From NCBI RefSeq assembly GCF_022385335.1, contig NZ_CP092431.1, positions 1,674,001 through 1,738,000 of the forward strand: DNA of 64,000 bases, in the 5' to 3' direction. This DNA comes from Streptomyces deccanensis (lineage in GTDB: Bacteria > Actinomycetota > Actinomycetes > Streptomycetales > Streptomycetaceae). This document shows positions 40,804 to 49,988 of the stretch, piece after piece (within the stretch, counting starts at the first letter, position 1; the number at the start of each line of letters is the position of its first letter). Both the position numbers and the translations under genes were made by a program. The notes beneath the pieces were generated by a model. The model was not told where the DNA came from. It ran no database searches and saw nothing but the letters and a program-made list of their open reading frames with translations.

Positions 40804-42399
40804 CTACGGGTTGTCCCACAGGTCGCACCGGTGCTCACCGTGCACGGCCGTGCTCAGTGCGTTGCCACCCTGTGCGGCGGTTCGCAGGGTGAGGATCTTC
40901 CCGCCTCCCGCCGGGATCACGGGCTGTCCCGCGACGCGCGGCACGCCGTCGCGGATGAAGGAGCCCCAGTAGTCGGTCATCTGCCGGGAGAGCCGGCGCT
41001 GCTCGGCGTTCAGGGGCGACTCCAGGCCGAAGTGACGGAAGAGGTACTGCACCTCGTTGACGTGCGTCGCGCCGAAGTCGAAGTCCGTGTCCAGGTCGCG
41101 CAGCGAGGCGAAGGGCGGGGAGGTGCGGTCGGCGAACTCGTACGCGTACACCGGGCCACGTCCGGCGAGGGTCCGGTTCAGCCGCAGCGCGGGGCAGGCG
41201 AAGCGCTGGTCGCCCTGGGCGGTGGCGTACGCGAGGGTCGGCGAGGGGTGGGCGGACAGAGGGTAGCGTTCCAGGGCACGGTCGCCGAAGTCGGTGCGCA
41301 TGACGGCCGGATACCGCTCGGCGGTGAGTGGGGCGCCGGCCCCGTCGAAGCGGCCGAACGCGAAGAGCCGGCCCTCGTCCTGGTTGGCGCCGTTGAGGAC
41401 CGGAACGCCGGCCGCCGCACCCTCGGCGAAGGCCCGGGCCGGTTGCACGGGCAGGAAGGCGCCGCCGACGACGGGGCCCCAGTTCAGGCCCGCCTGGGCG
41501 GCGAGGATCTCCTCGGCCGGTCTGTCGCGCAGGCAGGCCACGTCCGCGCAGTCCAGCCGGGCGAGGAAGGTCCGACCCTGGTCGACCGCCTCCTCGTGGG
41601 TACGGGCGGCACAGTCGCCGTACGCGCCGCTCTGCACGATCCCGGCGCGGAACAGGCCGCGCGCGGTCGGCGAGGCCAGCTGGGTGCAGACCGAGCGGCC
41701 ACCGGCGGACTCACCCGCGACGGTGACCTTCCGCGGATCGCCGCCGAAGCGGGCGATGTTGGCCCGGACCCAGCGGAGGGCGGCCTGCTGGTCGAGCATC
41801 CCGAAGTTGCCGGAGACCCCGTCGCGGGCCTCGTCGTCGAGGTCGGACGTGGCGAGGAAACCCATCGCGCCGAGGCGGTAGTTGACGGTCACGACGACGG
41901 TGCCGGTGCGGCGGGCGAAGGCGTCCGGGACGACGTCCTCGCCCGCGCCCGCGGTGAGCCCGCCGCCGTGCAGCCACACCATGACCGGTCGGTGGGTGCT
42001 GCCCTGCGGGGCGTACACGTTGAGGTCCAGACAGTCCTCGGTGTGGCTCGGCTGCTCGTAGCCGGGGTCCCAACTGGCCGTCTGCACACATCGGTCGCCG
42101 AACTCGTCCGCCTCGCGCACCCCTTGCCAGGGCCGCACGGGGCGTGGCTCGGTCCAGCGGAGGTCGCCGACGGGCGGCTGGGCGTAGGGGATGCCGAGGA
42201 ACTGCCGGCCGCCCTCGGTGGTGGTCTCGCCCCGGACCCAGCCCGCGTCGGTCCGGACGAGGGCCGACTGCGGGGTCGCCGCCCGCGCCGGTGCGGGGGT
42301 GAGCAGGGCGGCGGCGAGGGCGGCCACGAGGGCGGTCGCGGCCGCGCCCCACCGTCTCGTGCGAAGGGCGCCGCAACGCCGTAACACGGTTTCTGACAT
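40804..42399 (-). CDS. Secreted type-B carboxylesterase
   Basis: 531 residues with a Sec signal (R-rich start, ALVAALAAALLTPAPARA, cut at ~41). Carboxylesterase/lipase fold: LGIPYAQPPVG, the EDCLDLNVYAP motif, oxyanion HGGG, nucleophile VAGESAGG, acid Glu in NQDEGRLF and His in THVNEVQYLF. Several Cys (DRCVQ, EDCLDL, LDCADVACL) suggest disulfides fitting export. It would cleave esters outside the cell. The gene is monocistronic, and its upstream side is the long repeat-bearing gap. Confidence 0.93.
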   Translation of the reverse strand: MSETVLRRCGALRTRRWGAAATALVAALAAALLTPAPARAATPQSALVRTDAGWVRGETTTEGGRQFLGIPYAQPPVGDLRWTEPRPVRPWQGVREADEFGDRCVQTASWDPGYEQPSHTEDCLDLNVYAPQGSTHRPVMVWLHGGGLTAGAGEDVVPDAFARRTGTVVVTVNYRLGAMGFLATSDLDDEARDGVSGNFGMLDQQAALRWVRANIARFGGDPRKVTVAGESAGGRSVCTQLASPTARGLFRAGIVQSGAYGDCAARTHEEAVDQGRTFLARLDCADVACLRDRPAEEILAAQAGLNWGPVVGGAFLPVQPARAFAEGAAAGVPVLNGANQDEGRLFAFGRFDGAGAPLTAERYPAVMRTDFGDRALERYPLSAHPSPTLAYATAQGDQRFACPALRLNRTLAGRGPVYAYEFADRTSPPFASLRDLDTDFDFGATHVNEVQYLFRHFGLESPLNAEQRRLSRQMTDYWGSFIRDGVPRVAGQPVIPAGGGKILTLRTAAQGGNALSTAVHGEHRCDLWDNP

Positions 42400-42876
42400 G
42401 AGCCGTCACTCCTTCGTGCAGGCCGTCGTGGGGAACGTCGTGCGCGCGTGTCGGCGGGGAACCTAGAGCCGTCAGTGACTCGTGTCAACAGCCCTGACAA
42501 GCCGCCGTGGCCACGCCGTTGAGGGCCGGGAGGTGGACGGGAAGGAGGAGGACGGGGCCGGTAGGCCCGCGGGCCTGGACACGGGCCCCATGCCTGGGGC
42601 CGCCGCCGTCAGACGCGGGCTCGCCGGGTCGGGATCAGGGGCGCCGAGACCAGACCACAGGCACCGAGCCCAGACGCCCGGACGCCGACATCGGGCACCC
42701 GGACGCCGCACTTGGGGACCGGAATGCCGGGGAGTGAGCGTCAGAGTGCCGAGCCAGACGTCGCGATAGCCACGCGAGAAGCGGGGCCGCCGAGGTTCGG
42801 GCACGGAGTGCCGGGCCCGGGCATCCGCGCGCCGGCGCCAGTCACCGGGCCGCCGCCCAGCCCCCGGGCGCAAAGG
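42400..42876. other. Non-coding spacer with decayed repeats
   Basis: There is no credible gene in this 477-bp stretch between the carboxylesterase start and the 43-bp array. Short echoes of the array unit (CCAGAC, GGACGCCG, GGGCACCCGGACGCCG) become more frequent towards 42840, suggesting an older, diverged part of the same array. The carboxylesterase promoter must lie near 42400-42480, where TGTCAACAGCCCTGACA forms an imperfect inverted repeat. Confidence 0.55.
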
Positions 42877-42918
42877 CCAGAGGACGAGACGCCGGCCTCA
42901 GTCCTCCCGGCGCGACCG

Positions 42919-43262
42919 CCAGACGGCGAGACACCACCCCAGCCCTCACGCCGCGCGGACACCAGACAGCGAGACACCACCCCAGCCCCCTCCCCGCACC
43001 AACGCCGGACGGCGAGACACCACCCCAACCCCCTCCCCACGCGGACGCCAGACGGCGAGACACCACCCCAGCCCCCACGCCGCGCGGACACCAGACGGCG
43101 AGACACCACCCCAGCCCCCTCCCCGCACGGACACCAGACGGCGAGACACCACCCCAGCCCCCTCCCCGCACGGACACCAGACGGCGAGACACCACCCCAG
43201 CCCCCTCCCCACGCGGGCGCCAGACGGCGAGACACCGGCCCAGCCCTCCCGGCGGGGACGTC
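42919..43262. repeat. 43-bp tandem repeat array, eight units
   Basis: Units start at 42919, 42962, 43005, 43048, 43091, 43134, 43177 and 43220, exactly 43 bp apart. The conserved part is CCAGACGGCGAGACACCACC followed by CCAGCCC; the rest (CCTCCCCGCACGGACA type) varies mildly. A decayed unit sits at 42877. Since 43 is not a multiple of three the array cannot encode a simple repeated peptide, and the open frames across it are artefacts. The array ends on the stop codon of the thioesterase gene, so it is transcribed as that gene's 3' region unless terminated. Confidence 0.95.
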
Positions 43263-43713
43263 AGGCGTTGGGGCGGAGGGTCCAGACCACCGTCATCTCG
43301 CCCGTCACGGCGCCGTCGGCGCGGTGGATGGTGATGGTGACGGGGAATTCCGGGCGCTGTCCGGCGTCGAGTTCGGCGACGACCTCGGCCGCCGGGCGGC
43401 CCAGCGTCGCGGTCGCCGTGACGGCCCCCATCGCGAGCTTCCGGTACGCGATCTCCGCGCGGACCGCGAGCGGCACGGCACGCGAGAGCTGGTCCCCGAA
43501 CGCGGCGAGCACCACCGCCCCGCTCGCCGTCTCCCCCACAGTGAACATCGCACCGGCGTGCGGCCCGCCGACGTGGTTGTGGAACTCGCCGTCGTCCGGC
43601 AGCACCACGACGGCCTTCTCCGGAGTGGTCTCCAGGAACTCCAGCTTCAGGGTCCTGGCCATCGGCACCGTGGCGGCGAGCATCTCGCCGATCGACATCT
43701 GGTCTGCGCTCAT
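43261..43713 (-). CDS. Hotdog-fold thioesterase (PaaI/DUF4442-like)
   Basis: 150 residues. Hotdog core: FHNHVGGPHAGAMFTVGETASGAVVLAAFG contains the helix and the HN/GGxHxG pattern of PaaI-type acyl-CoA thioesterases, followed by AEIAYRKLAMGAVTATATL. It probably acts on acyl-CoA as a tetramer; the substrate is unknown. Its stop codon abuts the 43-bp repeat array, and its leader (43714-43948) is shared with the divergent membrane protein gene. Confidence 0.88.
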   Translation of the reverse strand: MSADQMSIGEMLAATVPMARTLKLEFLETTPEKAVVVLPDDGEFHNHVGGPHAGAMFTVGETASGAVVLAAFGDQLSRAVPLAVRAEIAYRKLAMGAVTATATLGRPAAEVVAELDAGQRPEFPVTITIHRADGAVTGEMTVVWTLRPNA

Positions 43714-43948
43714 GCCGCGATGTTACCCACGAGTAGACAGCCATGACCAGGGCCGCCCGCAGCCCGACGACGTTCGCGCCCGAGAACCCGACGCCTCCGC
43801 GAGGAGCCGACCGCCTCCCGGCGCCCCGCAGGACGTCGGGTCAAAAGTCGTCGGGCCGGGGCGTTTTGAAGCCGTTCGTCCCGACTGCAAAGCGGCTTCG
43901 TGGACTCCCGTGGCACCCCGCCCCCCGCCGCATCTATGGTTACGAGCC

Positions 43949-45007
43949 ATGTGGCCAGGACAGCAGCAGCCGCCCGGGGGCGAGCACCAACCGCAGCAGC
44001 CGAACCCGTACCAGCAGCCGGGGTACGACCAGTCCGGACAGCCGGTACAGCCGGGATACCAACAGCAGGGGTACCAGCAGCCGAACCCCTACCAGCAGCC
44101 CGGATACCAGTCGACGGGCCAGCAGGCCCAGTACGGGCAGCAACCGCAGTGGGGCGCGCAGGCCCCCGCGGGCCCGCCGGTGCCGCCGGGCGGAGGCGGC
44201 GGCAACCGGACGAAGCTGATCGCGATCATCGCGGCCACGGCCGTCGTCGTGGCGGCCGGTGTGACGGGCTTCCTGGTGCTCGGCGGTGACGGCGACAAGG
44301 ACAAGTCGAAGACCCAGTCGGCGCCCTCGGCCTCGTCGTCGCCGACCGCGTCCGAGAGCACCGAGGACAACCCGCGCGGCGAGGACGCCGGCGCGAAGCC
44401 GACCGTCGAGGGCTGGAAGGTCGTCGTCAACCCCAAGTGGGGTACGGCCTTCGACGTGCCCGCCGACTGGGACGTGCAGTCGCCCGACACCTTCACGGGC
44501 TTCGAGGACTCCGAGAAGGGCGACGGCTCGGTCCTCATCGGGATGTCGGCACCCGCCGTCCTCAAGGAGAAGTACTGCACCTCGGACGACGACAAGGACG
44601 GCCACAAGGAGTCGAGTTCCCTCGCCGCCGCGGGTACCAAGGGCCAGCAGGGAGCCAAGAGCACCGACGAAATCGCCCGCAACGACTCGGCGTGGTGGGT
44701 CTTCGGCGGTTACACCGACCAGAAGCCCGCCTCCAAGAAGAAGATGACCGTCGGCAAGCCCGAGGCGTACACCACGGCGTCGGGTGTCGAGGGCAGTGTC
44801 GCCACCACGTACTCGAAGGGCGCCGCCCAGAAGGGCAAGTGCGACACCGACGGCAAGGCGACCACGTTCGCCTTCAAGAACTCGGCCGGTGACTACGTCT
44901 CCTGGACCTTCCACGGCGACAAGGACGTGAAGGAAGAGGTCCCGGACGCCACGGTGCAGAAGATCCTCAGCACGGTTCGGCTGTACGGCGAACCCACAGG
45001 CGGCTGA
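43949..45007 (+). CDS. Membrane-anchored protein with Gln/Pro/Tyr-rich cytoplasmic tail
   Basis: 352 residues from ATG 43949. Residues 1-85 are low complexity (PNPYQQPGY, QQPGY and related repeats), then a single membrane helix (LIAIIAATAVVVAAGVTGFLVLG, ~90-112), a Ser/Thr/Asp linker, and an extracytoplasmic domain of ~200 residues beginning VEGWKVVVNPKWGTAFDVPADWDV. It contains two Cys (EKYCTS, KGKCDT) that could pair. This layout recurs in Streptomyces as uncharacterised DUF8017-type proteins. The tail resembles those of actinobacterial septum and sensor proteins, but the function is unknown. Confidence 0.85.
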   Translation: MWPGQQQPPGGEHQPQQPNPYQQPGYDQSGQPVQPGYQQQGYQQPNPYQQPGYQSTGQQAQYGQQPQWGAQAPAGPPVPPGGGGGNRTKLIAIIAATAVVVAAGVTGFLVLGGDGDKDKSKTQSAPSASSSPTASESTEDNPRGEDAGAKPTVEGWKVVVNPKWGTAFDVPADWDVQSPDTFTGFEDSEKGDGSVLIGMSAPAVLKEKYCTSDDDKDGHKESSSLAAAGTKGQQGAKSTDEIARNDSAWWVFGGYTDQKPASKKKMTVGKPEAYTTASGVEGSVATTYSKGAAQKGKCDTDGKATTFAFKNSAGDYVSWTFHGDKDVKEEVPDATVQKILSTVRLYGEPTGG

Positions 45008-45042
45008 CCAGACACTCGCCCACCCCACGGACCGGTGCCGGG

Positions 45043-45075
45043 GTCGGCGCCGAGAGCTCGACTCTCGGCGCCGAC
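45043..45075 (+). terminator. Strong hairpin terminator
   Basis: GTCGGCGCCGAGAG and CTCTCGGCGCCGAC form a perfect 14-bp stem around loop CTCGA, 35 bp after the stop of the membrane-anchored protein gene and before the MFS gene. Confidence 0.8.
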
Positions 45076-45205
45076 TCCCGGGTTCGACCGCCCGACGCCC
45101 CCAAGGGGTCGGCTCCCCAGGGTGGCCGCCCCACCTGGCCCGATCCCGCCCCACCCTGTGCCGAAACGGTTTGGCAGAAGGTGCCGGGGCGGCGATAGTC
45201 GGCGG

Positions 45206-46531
45206 GTGACCACTCCCGCCGCCCCCCGTCGCCGCCCCGCCTGGGCCGGCCGCAACTACACCCTGCTGACGACGGCCGCGGTCGTCACCAACCTGGGCAG
45301 CAACGGCGCCCTGATCGCGGCCGCGTTCGCGGTCCTGGACGCCGGCGGGGACGGCGGTGACGTCGGCCTGGTCGCGGCGGCGCGCACCCTGCCGCTCGTG
45401 CTGTTCCTGCTGGTCGGCGGCGCGATCGCCGACCGGCTCCCCCGGCACCGGGTCATGGTCGCGGCGAACGGCCTCAACTGCCTCTCCCAGGCCGCCTTCG
45501 CCGTCCTCGTCCTCACCGGCGAGGCGCGGCTGTGGCAGATGATGCTGCTCTCCGCGCTCGGCGGCGTCGGCCAGGCCTTCTTCGGTCCGGCCGCCGAGGG
45601 CATGCTCCTGTCGTCCGTCACCGCGGAACAGGCGGGCCGGGCCTTCGCGCTGTTCCGCTTCGCGTCGCAGGGCGCGACCATGAGCGGCGCGGCACTCGGC
45701 GGCGCCCTGATCGCGGTGATCGGCCCGGGCTGGGTGCTCGCGGTGGACGCGGCGGCGTTCGCCCTGGCCGGCGCCCTGCGCGCCTTCCTCGACGTGAGCC
45801 ACATACCCGAGCGCGGGGCGGGCGGCGGGCTGCTCGCGGATCTCCGGGACGGCTGGCGGGAGTTCACCGGCCGGACCTGGCTGTGGGCGATCGTGGTCCA
45901 GTTCTCCCTGGTGAACGCGGTCATCGTCGCCGCCGACGCGGTCTACGGCCCGCAGGTCGCCCGGGACAGCCTGGGCGGGCCGGGGCCCTGGGGCCTGGCC
46001 CTCGCCTTCTTCGGGGCCGGCAACGCCGCCGGAGCGCTGCTCATGGCCCGCTGGAAACCACGCCGTCTCCTCCTCGTGGGCGTCCTCTGCGTCTTCCCCT
46101 TCGCCCTGCCGTCCGCCGCGCTGGCCGTGCCGGTGCCGATCGCGGCGCTGTGTCTGGCCATGTTCGTCAGCGGTCTGTCGATCGAGGTCTTCGGGGTCTC
46201 CTGGATGACCGCGCTGCACCAGGAGATCCCCGAGGACAAGCTGTCCCGGGTCTCCGCGTACGACTGGTTCGGTTCGGTGGCCATGGTGCCGCTCGCCGCC
46301 GCGCTGGCGGGCCCGGCGGAGAGCGCCTTCGGACGTACGGCGGCCCTGTGGGGCTGTGCCGGGCTGTGCGTGGCCGCGACGGCGGCAGTGCTGTGCGTGC
46401 GGGACGTACGCAACCTGACCCGGCGCGGTACGCCGCCGGCCAAGGTCGAGCCCGGCCCCGAGACGGGCCCCGAGACCGGCGACGAGTCCGGTTCAGCCGA
46501 TGCCGAAGGCCCCGTCGGGCGGCTCGGGTGA
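45206..46531 (+). CDS. MFS transporter (enterobactin-exporter-like)
   Basis: 441 residues from GTG 45206; earlier in-frame sequence is intergenic. Twelve membrane helices are expected, with the MFS loop motif GGAIADRLPRHRVMV between helices 2 and 3 and a symmetric second half (GAGNAAGALLMARWKPRRLL). It belongs to the MFS_3/EntS-like drug or siderophore exporters; no siderophore genes are nearby, so the substrate is open. The C-terminus has a Glu/Gly-rich tail that overlaps the end of the converging spermidine synthase-like gene by 39 bp. Confidence 0.9.
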   Translation: MTTPAAPRRRPAWAGRNYTLLTTAAVVTNLGSNGALIAAAFAVLDAGGDGGDVGLVAAARTLPLVLFLLVGGAIADRLPRHRVMVAANGLNCLSQAAFAVLVLTGEARLWQMMLLSALGGVGQAFFGPAAEGMLLSSVTAEQAGRAFALFRFASQGATMSGAALGGALIAVIGPGWVLAVDAAAFALAGALRAFLDVSHIPERGAGGGLLADLRDGWREFTGRTWLWAIVVQFSLVNAVIVAADAVYGPQVARDSLGGPGPWGLALAFFGAGNAAGALLMARWKPRRLLLVGVLCVFPFALPSAALAVPVPIAALCLAMFVSGLSIEVFGVSWMTALHQEIPEDKLSRVSAYDWFGSVAMVPLAAALAGPAESAFGRTAALWGCAGLCVAATAAVLCVRDVRNLTRRGTPPAKVEPGPETGPETGDESGSADAEGPVGRLG

Positions 46532-47347
46532 CGGTACGGCGTCCTCCTCGCGCACGGGCGCGGCACCGCCGATGAACGCGCGCAGCGCCGGACCGTGCTC
46601 GACCCGCGCGGGGAAGGCGTCGGCGGCGGTCCGCCGGGCCAGGACGGCGTTGTCGAGCGGCTGGTGGGCGGCGACCAGCACGGCGTTGCCGAACCGCCTG
46701 CCGCGCAGCACCGCCGGCTCGGCGATCAGCGTCAGCTCCTCGAACACCGTTGCCAATGTGGCCAGTTGGGACCGCAGATAGGCGAAGGGCGCGGCGTCGG
46801 CGAGGTTCGCGAGATAGACACCGTCCGCGCGCAGCACCCGGGCGACGGCCCGCGCGTACCCCACAGTCGACAGATGCGCGGGGACCCGTGAGCCGCCGAA
46901 CACATCGCCCACGAGGACGTCGGCGGAGTCGGCGGGGGCCGCTTCGAGCCATTCCCGCGCGTCCGCCCCGTGCAGCGCGATCCCCGCGTCGCCGGGCGGC
47001 GGCAACTGCTCGACGACCAGGTCGAGCAGGCCCCGGTCGTACTCGACGACCCGCTGCCGGGACCCGGGCCGGGTGGCGGCCACGTACCGGGGCAGGGTGA
47101 GCGCGCCACCGCCGAGATGCACCACGTCGAGCGGCATCCCCGGCTCGGCCACGGTGTCCAGCACGTGCCCGAGCCGCCGCGCGTACTCGAACTCCAGGTG
47201 GGTGGGCTCGTCCAGATCGACGTACGACTGCGGGGCCCCGTCCACGGTCAACAGCCAGGCCCGCTCCCGGTCGACGTCGGGCATGAGCTTGGCGGTGCCC
47301 CGGTCGATGGCCCGGGACACGGGTATGGCTTCGTTCACGGTCCCCAT
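46493..47347 (-). CDS. Spermidine synthase-like methyltransferase-fold protein
   Basis: 284 residues from ATG 47347 (GTG 47338 is an alternative). The Rossmann core has VVHLGGGALTLPRYVA as the nucleotide-binding glycine loop, VVEYDRGLLDLV with the acidic residue that binds ribose, and VLVGDVFGGSRVP as the catalytic-type loop. It lacks the full polyamine-site motifs of SpeE, so it may be an aminopropyltransferase relative of unknown substrate, as is common in actinomycetes. It is flanked downstream by the MFS gene (overlapping tails) and upstream by tuf3, from which a repeat copy separates it. Confidence 0.85.
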   Translation of the reverse strand: MGTVNEAIPVSRAIDRGTAKLMPDVDRERAWLLTVDGAPQSYVDLDEPTHLEFEYARRLGHVLDTVAEPGMPLDVVHLGGGALTLPRYVAATRPGSRQRVVEYDRGLLDLVVEQLPPPGDAGIALHGADAREWLEAAPADSADVLVGDVFGGSRVPAHLSTVGYARAVARVLRADGVYLANLADAAPFAYLRSQLATLATVFEELTLIAEPAVLRGRRFGNAVLVAAHQPLDNAVLARRTAADAFPARVEHGPALRAFIGGAAPVREEDAVPSPEPPDGAFGIG

Positions 47348-47370
47348 TCTGGTGCAGGGCACGCCCGGCG

Positions 47371-47420
47371 GGGGGCGCGGGGAACGCCCGGCAGGGGCGC
47401 GGGGGACCGCGCGACCAGCT
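47371..47420. repeat. Dispersed intergenic repeat copy
   Basis: GGGGCGCGGGGAACGCCC and GGGGCGCGGGGGACCGCGCG, followed by ACCAGC, are inverted-orientation versions of the repeat seen at 5817-5914, located between tuf3 and the next gene on the same strand. Confidence 0.65.
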
Positions 47421-47459
47421 GAGTGCCGGCCTGCGGTCCCCCGCCCACGGCGCGACCGT

Positions 47460-48629
47460 CTACTGAACGGCCGTCACGGTCCCCGCTCCGACGGTCCGAC
47501 CGCCCTCACGGATCGCGAACCCGAGCCCCGGCTCCAGCGGAACCTCCCGGCCCAGCTCCACGCTCATCGTGACGCGGTCCCCGGGCCGGGCGACGGCGAC
47601 CTCACCGAGGTCGATGTCCCCCACCACGTCCGCGGTGCGGATGTAGAACTGGGGCCGGTACCCGCTGGACACCGGGGTCGTACGGCCCCCCTCGCGCGCC
47701 GACAGCACGTACACCTGCGCGGTGAAGTGCCGCCGGGGCTCGACGCTGCCGGGCGCGGCGACGACGTGCCCGCGTCGGACGGCGTCGCGTCCCACCCCGC
47801 GCAGCAGCAGCGCCACGTTGTCCCCGGCCTGCGCCTCCTCCATGGGCTTGCCGAAGGTCTCGACGCCGGTGACGACGCTCTCGATCCCGGCACCGAGCAC
47901 CTCGACGCGGTCGCCCACACGGATCGTGCCGCGCTCGACGGCCCCGGTGACGACGGTCCCCCGACCCGTGATCGTCAGCACGTTCTCCACGGACAACAGG
48001 AACGGCGCGTCCAGGTACCGCTCCGGCATCGGGACGTAGGTGTCCACGGCGTCCAGCAGCGCGTCGATCGACGCCGTCCACCGCGGGTCCCCTTCGAGCG
48101 CCTTGAGTCCGGAGACCCGGACCACGGGTACGGAGTCACCGCCGTACCCGTGCGCGGTGAGCAGGTCGCGGACCTCCAGCTCGACGAGGTCGGTGAGCTC
48201 CTCGTCGCCCGCGTCGGCCTTGTTGAGGGCGACGACGATGTGGTCGACGCCCACCTGCCGGGCGAGCAGCACGTGCTCGGCGGTCTGCGGCATGATCCCG
48301 TCGAGCGCGGAGACGACGAGGATCGCCCCGTCGAGCTGCGCGGCGCCGGTGACCATGTTCTTGACGTAGTCGGCGTGGCCGGGCATGTCGACGTGCGCGT
48401 AGTGCCGGGTGTCGGTCTCGTACTCGACGTGCGCGATGTTGATGGTGATGCCGCGCGCCGCCTCCTCCGGGGCGCGGTCGATACGGTCGAACGGGACGAA
48501 GGTGCCGGCCCCGCGCTCGGCGAGGACCTTGGTGATGGCGGCGGTCAGGGTGGTCTTGCCGTGGTCGACGTGACCCATCGTGCCGATGTTGAGATGCGGT
48601 TTCGTACGGACGTAAGCAGTCTTGGACAT
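47460..48629 (-). CDS. tuf3: Elongation factor Tu3, cysteine-free
   Basis: 389 residues with all three EF-Tu domains. G motifs: GHVDHGKT (G1), RGITI (G2), DMPGH (G3, normally DCPGH), NKAD (G4, normally NKCD). [12 protein letters not shown] opens domain 2 and [15 protein letters not shown] closes domain 3. The equivalents of all three E. coli EF-Tu cysteines are replaced (Met, Ala and a Val-containing turn), and the protein has no cysteine at all. It is shorter and more diverged than the housekeeping factor, matching the tuf3 genes known in Streptomyces coelicolor and S. ramocissimus. GAGGT precedes the ATG. It stands alone, not in a str operon, so it is separately regulated. Confidence 0.92.
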   Translation of the reverse strand: MSKTAYVRTKPHLNIGTMGHVDHGKTTLTAAITKVLAERGAGTFVPFDRIDRAPEEAARGITINIAHVEYETDTRHYAHVDMPGHADYVKNMVTGAAQLDGAILVVSALDGIMPQTAEHVLLARQVGVDHIVVALNKADAGDEELTDLVELEVRDLLTAHGYGGDSVPVVRVSGLKALEGDPRWTASIDALLDAVDTYVPMPERYLDAPFLLSVENVLTITGRGTVVTGAVERGTIRVGDRVEVLGAGIESVVTGVETFGKPMEEAQAGDNVALLLRGVGRDAVRRGHVVAAPGSVEPRRHFTAQVYVLSAREGGRTTPVSSGYRPQFYIRTADVVGDIDLGEVAVARPGDRVTMSVELGREVPLEPGLGFAIREGGRTVGAGTVTAVQ

Positions 48630-49141
48630 GGCGGTACCTCGAAGCCTCTTCAGCGGTACTGAGTGATGGCCCCGGCGGCACGGAACGGCGGCCGGGACGG
48701 GGACCCCGAGGTCTTGCCGACCCTCCCCCTGCGGGGTCCGCCGGAATGTCCGGGAAGGGTCAGCTTCGGGCGCCGTCCGCGGCGGCCACGACGATCAGAA
48801 GGGCAGCCTTCGGGGCATCCGCGCCTGTGGCGGATGCGGCGAGAGCGAAGGCGTACCGGAACATGACGCCGATCATCGTCGACAAGTCGGCCCGCGTCGA
48901 ATGGTTTTCGGTGCGCGGGAGTTCCGGGAGAAAGCGGAAGAGAGATGCTTCACAGGACGGCGTACGGGGTGAACGGTGCGCGGGTCGGGCCCGTGGTCCG
49001 GAAGGCGCAGGCCGCGAGGTGCGCGGTGCCCGGCGGAGGTCCGGGCGCGCGGTGCCCGGCGAGCCTGTTGTTCCGCTTCCTGTGACGCCCGTGAGACGTT
49101 CCGTACGGCATACACGCACACGGGTCGGTTACCGTCGTCGA
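48630..49141. promoter_or_regulatory. Divergent tuf3 / TVP38 intergenic region
   Basis: This 512-bp gap between the divergent tuf3 and TVP38 genes holds both promoters. Only GAGGT before tuf3 is a clear signal. Near 48900-49000 the composition drops (ATGGTTTTCGG), a likely promoter area. No protein-coding gene in it is convincing: the best is a 38-codon minus-strand frame with no ribosome site. Confidence 0.45.
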
Positions 49142-49924
49142 ATGCTCGATGCCACCACCCGCTCTGGGGGCACCGCCACGGTCCTTCCCCGGACCGCCGC
49201 CACGGAGCTCGCCGTCGCCACTCCCGTCACGGTCCCGGCCCTGCCGCCGGGGCGCGCCGCCCGCTGGGGCAGAGTGCTGCTCTCGCCGTGGGCGCGGTTC
49301 TCGCTGCTCGTCGCGCTGCTCCTGGCCGCCGTCTCCACGGTGCTGCTGTTCGAGCCGCAGCGGCTGCTGGCCGACGGCTGGCCGCCCCAACTGGGCGGTG
49401 CCGCGGCGGCGGTGGTGTTCGCGGTGGCGTACGGGCTCTGCACGGTCGCCTTCGTCCCCCGTCCGATCCTCAACATCGCGGCGGGCGCCCTCTTCGGTTC
49501 CCAGCTCGGTCTGGCGTCGGCGCTCGCGGGCACGGTCCTCGGCGCCGGCCTGGCCTTCGGTCTGGGGCGGGTCCTCGGTCAGGACGCCCTGCGCCCGCTG
49601 CTGCGCCATCGCTGGCTGAAGTCGGCGGACGGCCAGCTCAGCCGCCACGGCTTCCGCTCGATGCTGGCGGCCCGCCTCTTCCCCGGGGTGCCCTTCTGGG
49701 CGGCCAACTACTGCGCCTCGGTCTCCCGGATGGGCTACCTGCCCTTCCTCCTGGCGACCGCCCTCGGCTCCATCCCGAACACCGCCGCGTACGCCGTGGC
49801 CGGCGCCCGTGCCTCGTCCCCGACGTCCCCGGCCTTCCTGATCGCCATGGCCTGCATCGCGGTCCCGGCCCTGATCGGCGCGACCCTGGCCTGGCGCAAA
49901 CGCCACCACCTGCGCGCCCGCTGA
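49142..49924 (+). CDS. TVP38/TMEM64 (VTT-domain) membrane protein
   Basis: 260 residues from ATG 49142, with no ribosome site, so possibly leaderless. A ~45-residue soluble start precedes membrane segments from ~55. The VTT/SNARE-associated domain is seen in RPILNIAAGALFGSQLGLASALAGTVLGAGLAFGLGR and AARLFPGVPFWAANYCASVSRMGYLPFLLATALGSIPNT, equivalent to the paired re-entrant loops of the DedA/TVP38 superfamily. A role in lipid scrambling or export is inferred from the fold. It is divergent from tuf3. Confidence 0.9.
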   Translation: MLDATTRSGGTATVLPRTAATELAVATPVTVPALPPGRAARWGRVLLSPWARFSLLVALLLAAVSTVLLFEPQRLLADGWPPQLGGAAAAVVFAVAYGLCTVAFVPRPILNIAAGALFGSQLGLASALAGTVLGAGLAFGLGRVLGQDALRPLLRHRWLKSADGQLSRHGFRSMLAARLFPGVPFWAANYCASVSRMGYLPFLLATALGSIPNTAAYAVAGARASSPTSPAFLIAMACIAVPALIGATLAWRKRHHLRAR

Positions 49925-49959
49925 GGTCGGGCGGAAACTCCGAGCACAGGAGATGGAGC

Positions 49960-49988
49960 GGGGAGAGTTGGAAAAACCAACCCTCCCC
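49960..49988. promoter_or_regulatory. Inverted repeat over the hxlR promoter
   Basis: GGGGAGAGTTGG and CCAACCCTCCCC (one mismatch) flank AAAAA just before the HxlR start at 50001. TTGGAA (49968-49973) and TAGACT (49989-49994) fit -35 and -10 boxes, placing transcription start near the ATG and the operator over the -35. This suggests autoregulation and a leaderless message. Confidence 0.5.

Noticed and set aside
42741..43235. Long minus-strand frames across the repeat array encoding Gly/Trp/Val-rich repeats
   Set aside because: The 43-bp period shifts frame each unit; the peptides follow from the repeat and have no start signals or homology.
42877..43262. CRISPR array
   Set aside because: Units are similar over their whole 43-bp length with no unique spacers, the period is short for repeat plus spacer, and no cas gene is in the window.
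45076..45096. tRNA T-arm-like GGTTCGACC
   Set aside because: No acceptor, D or anticodon stem can be built around it; it simply follows the terminator hairpin.
48760..48876. 38-codon minus-strand ORF between tuf3 and TVP38
   Set aside because: It has a plausible-looking peptide but no ribosome site, no neighbour coupling and no recognisable family.
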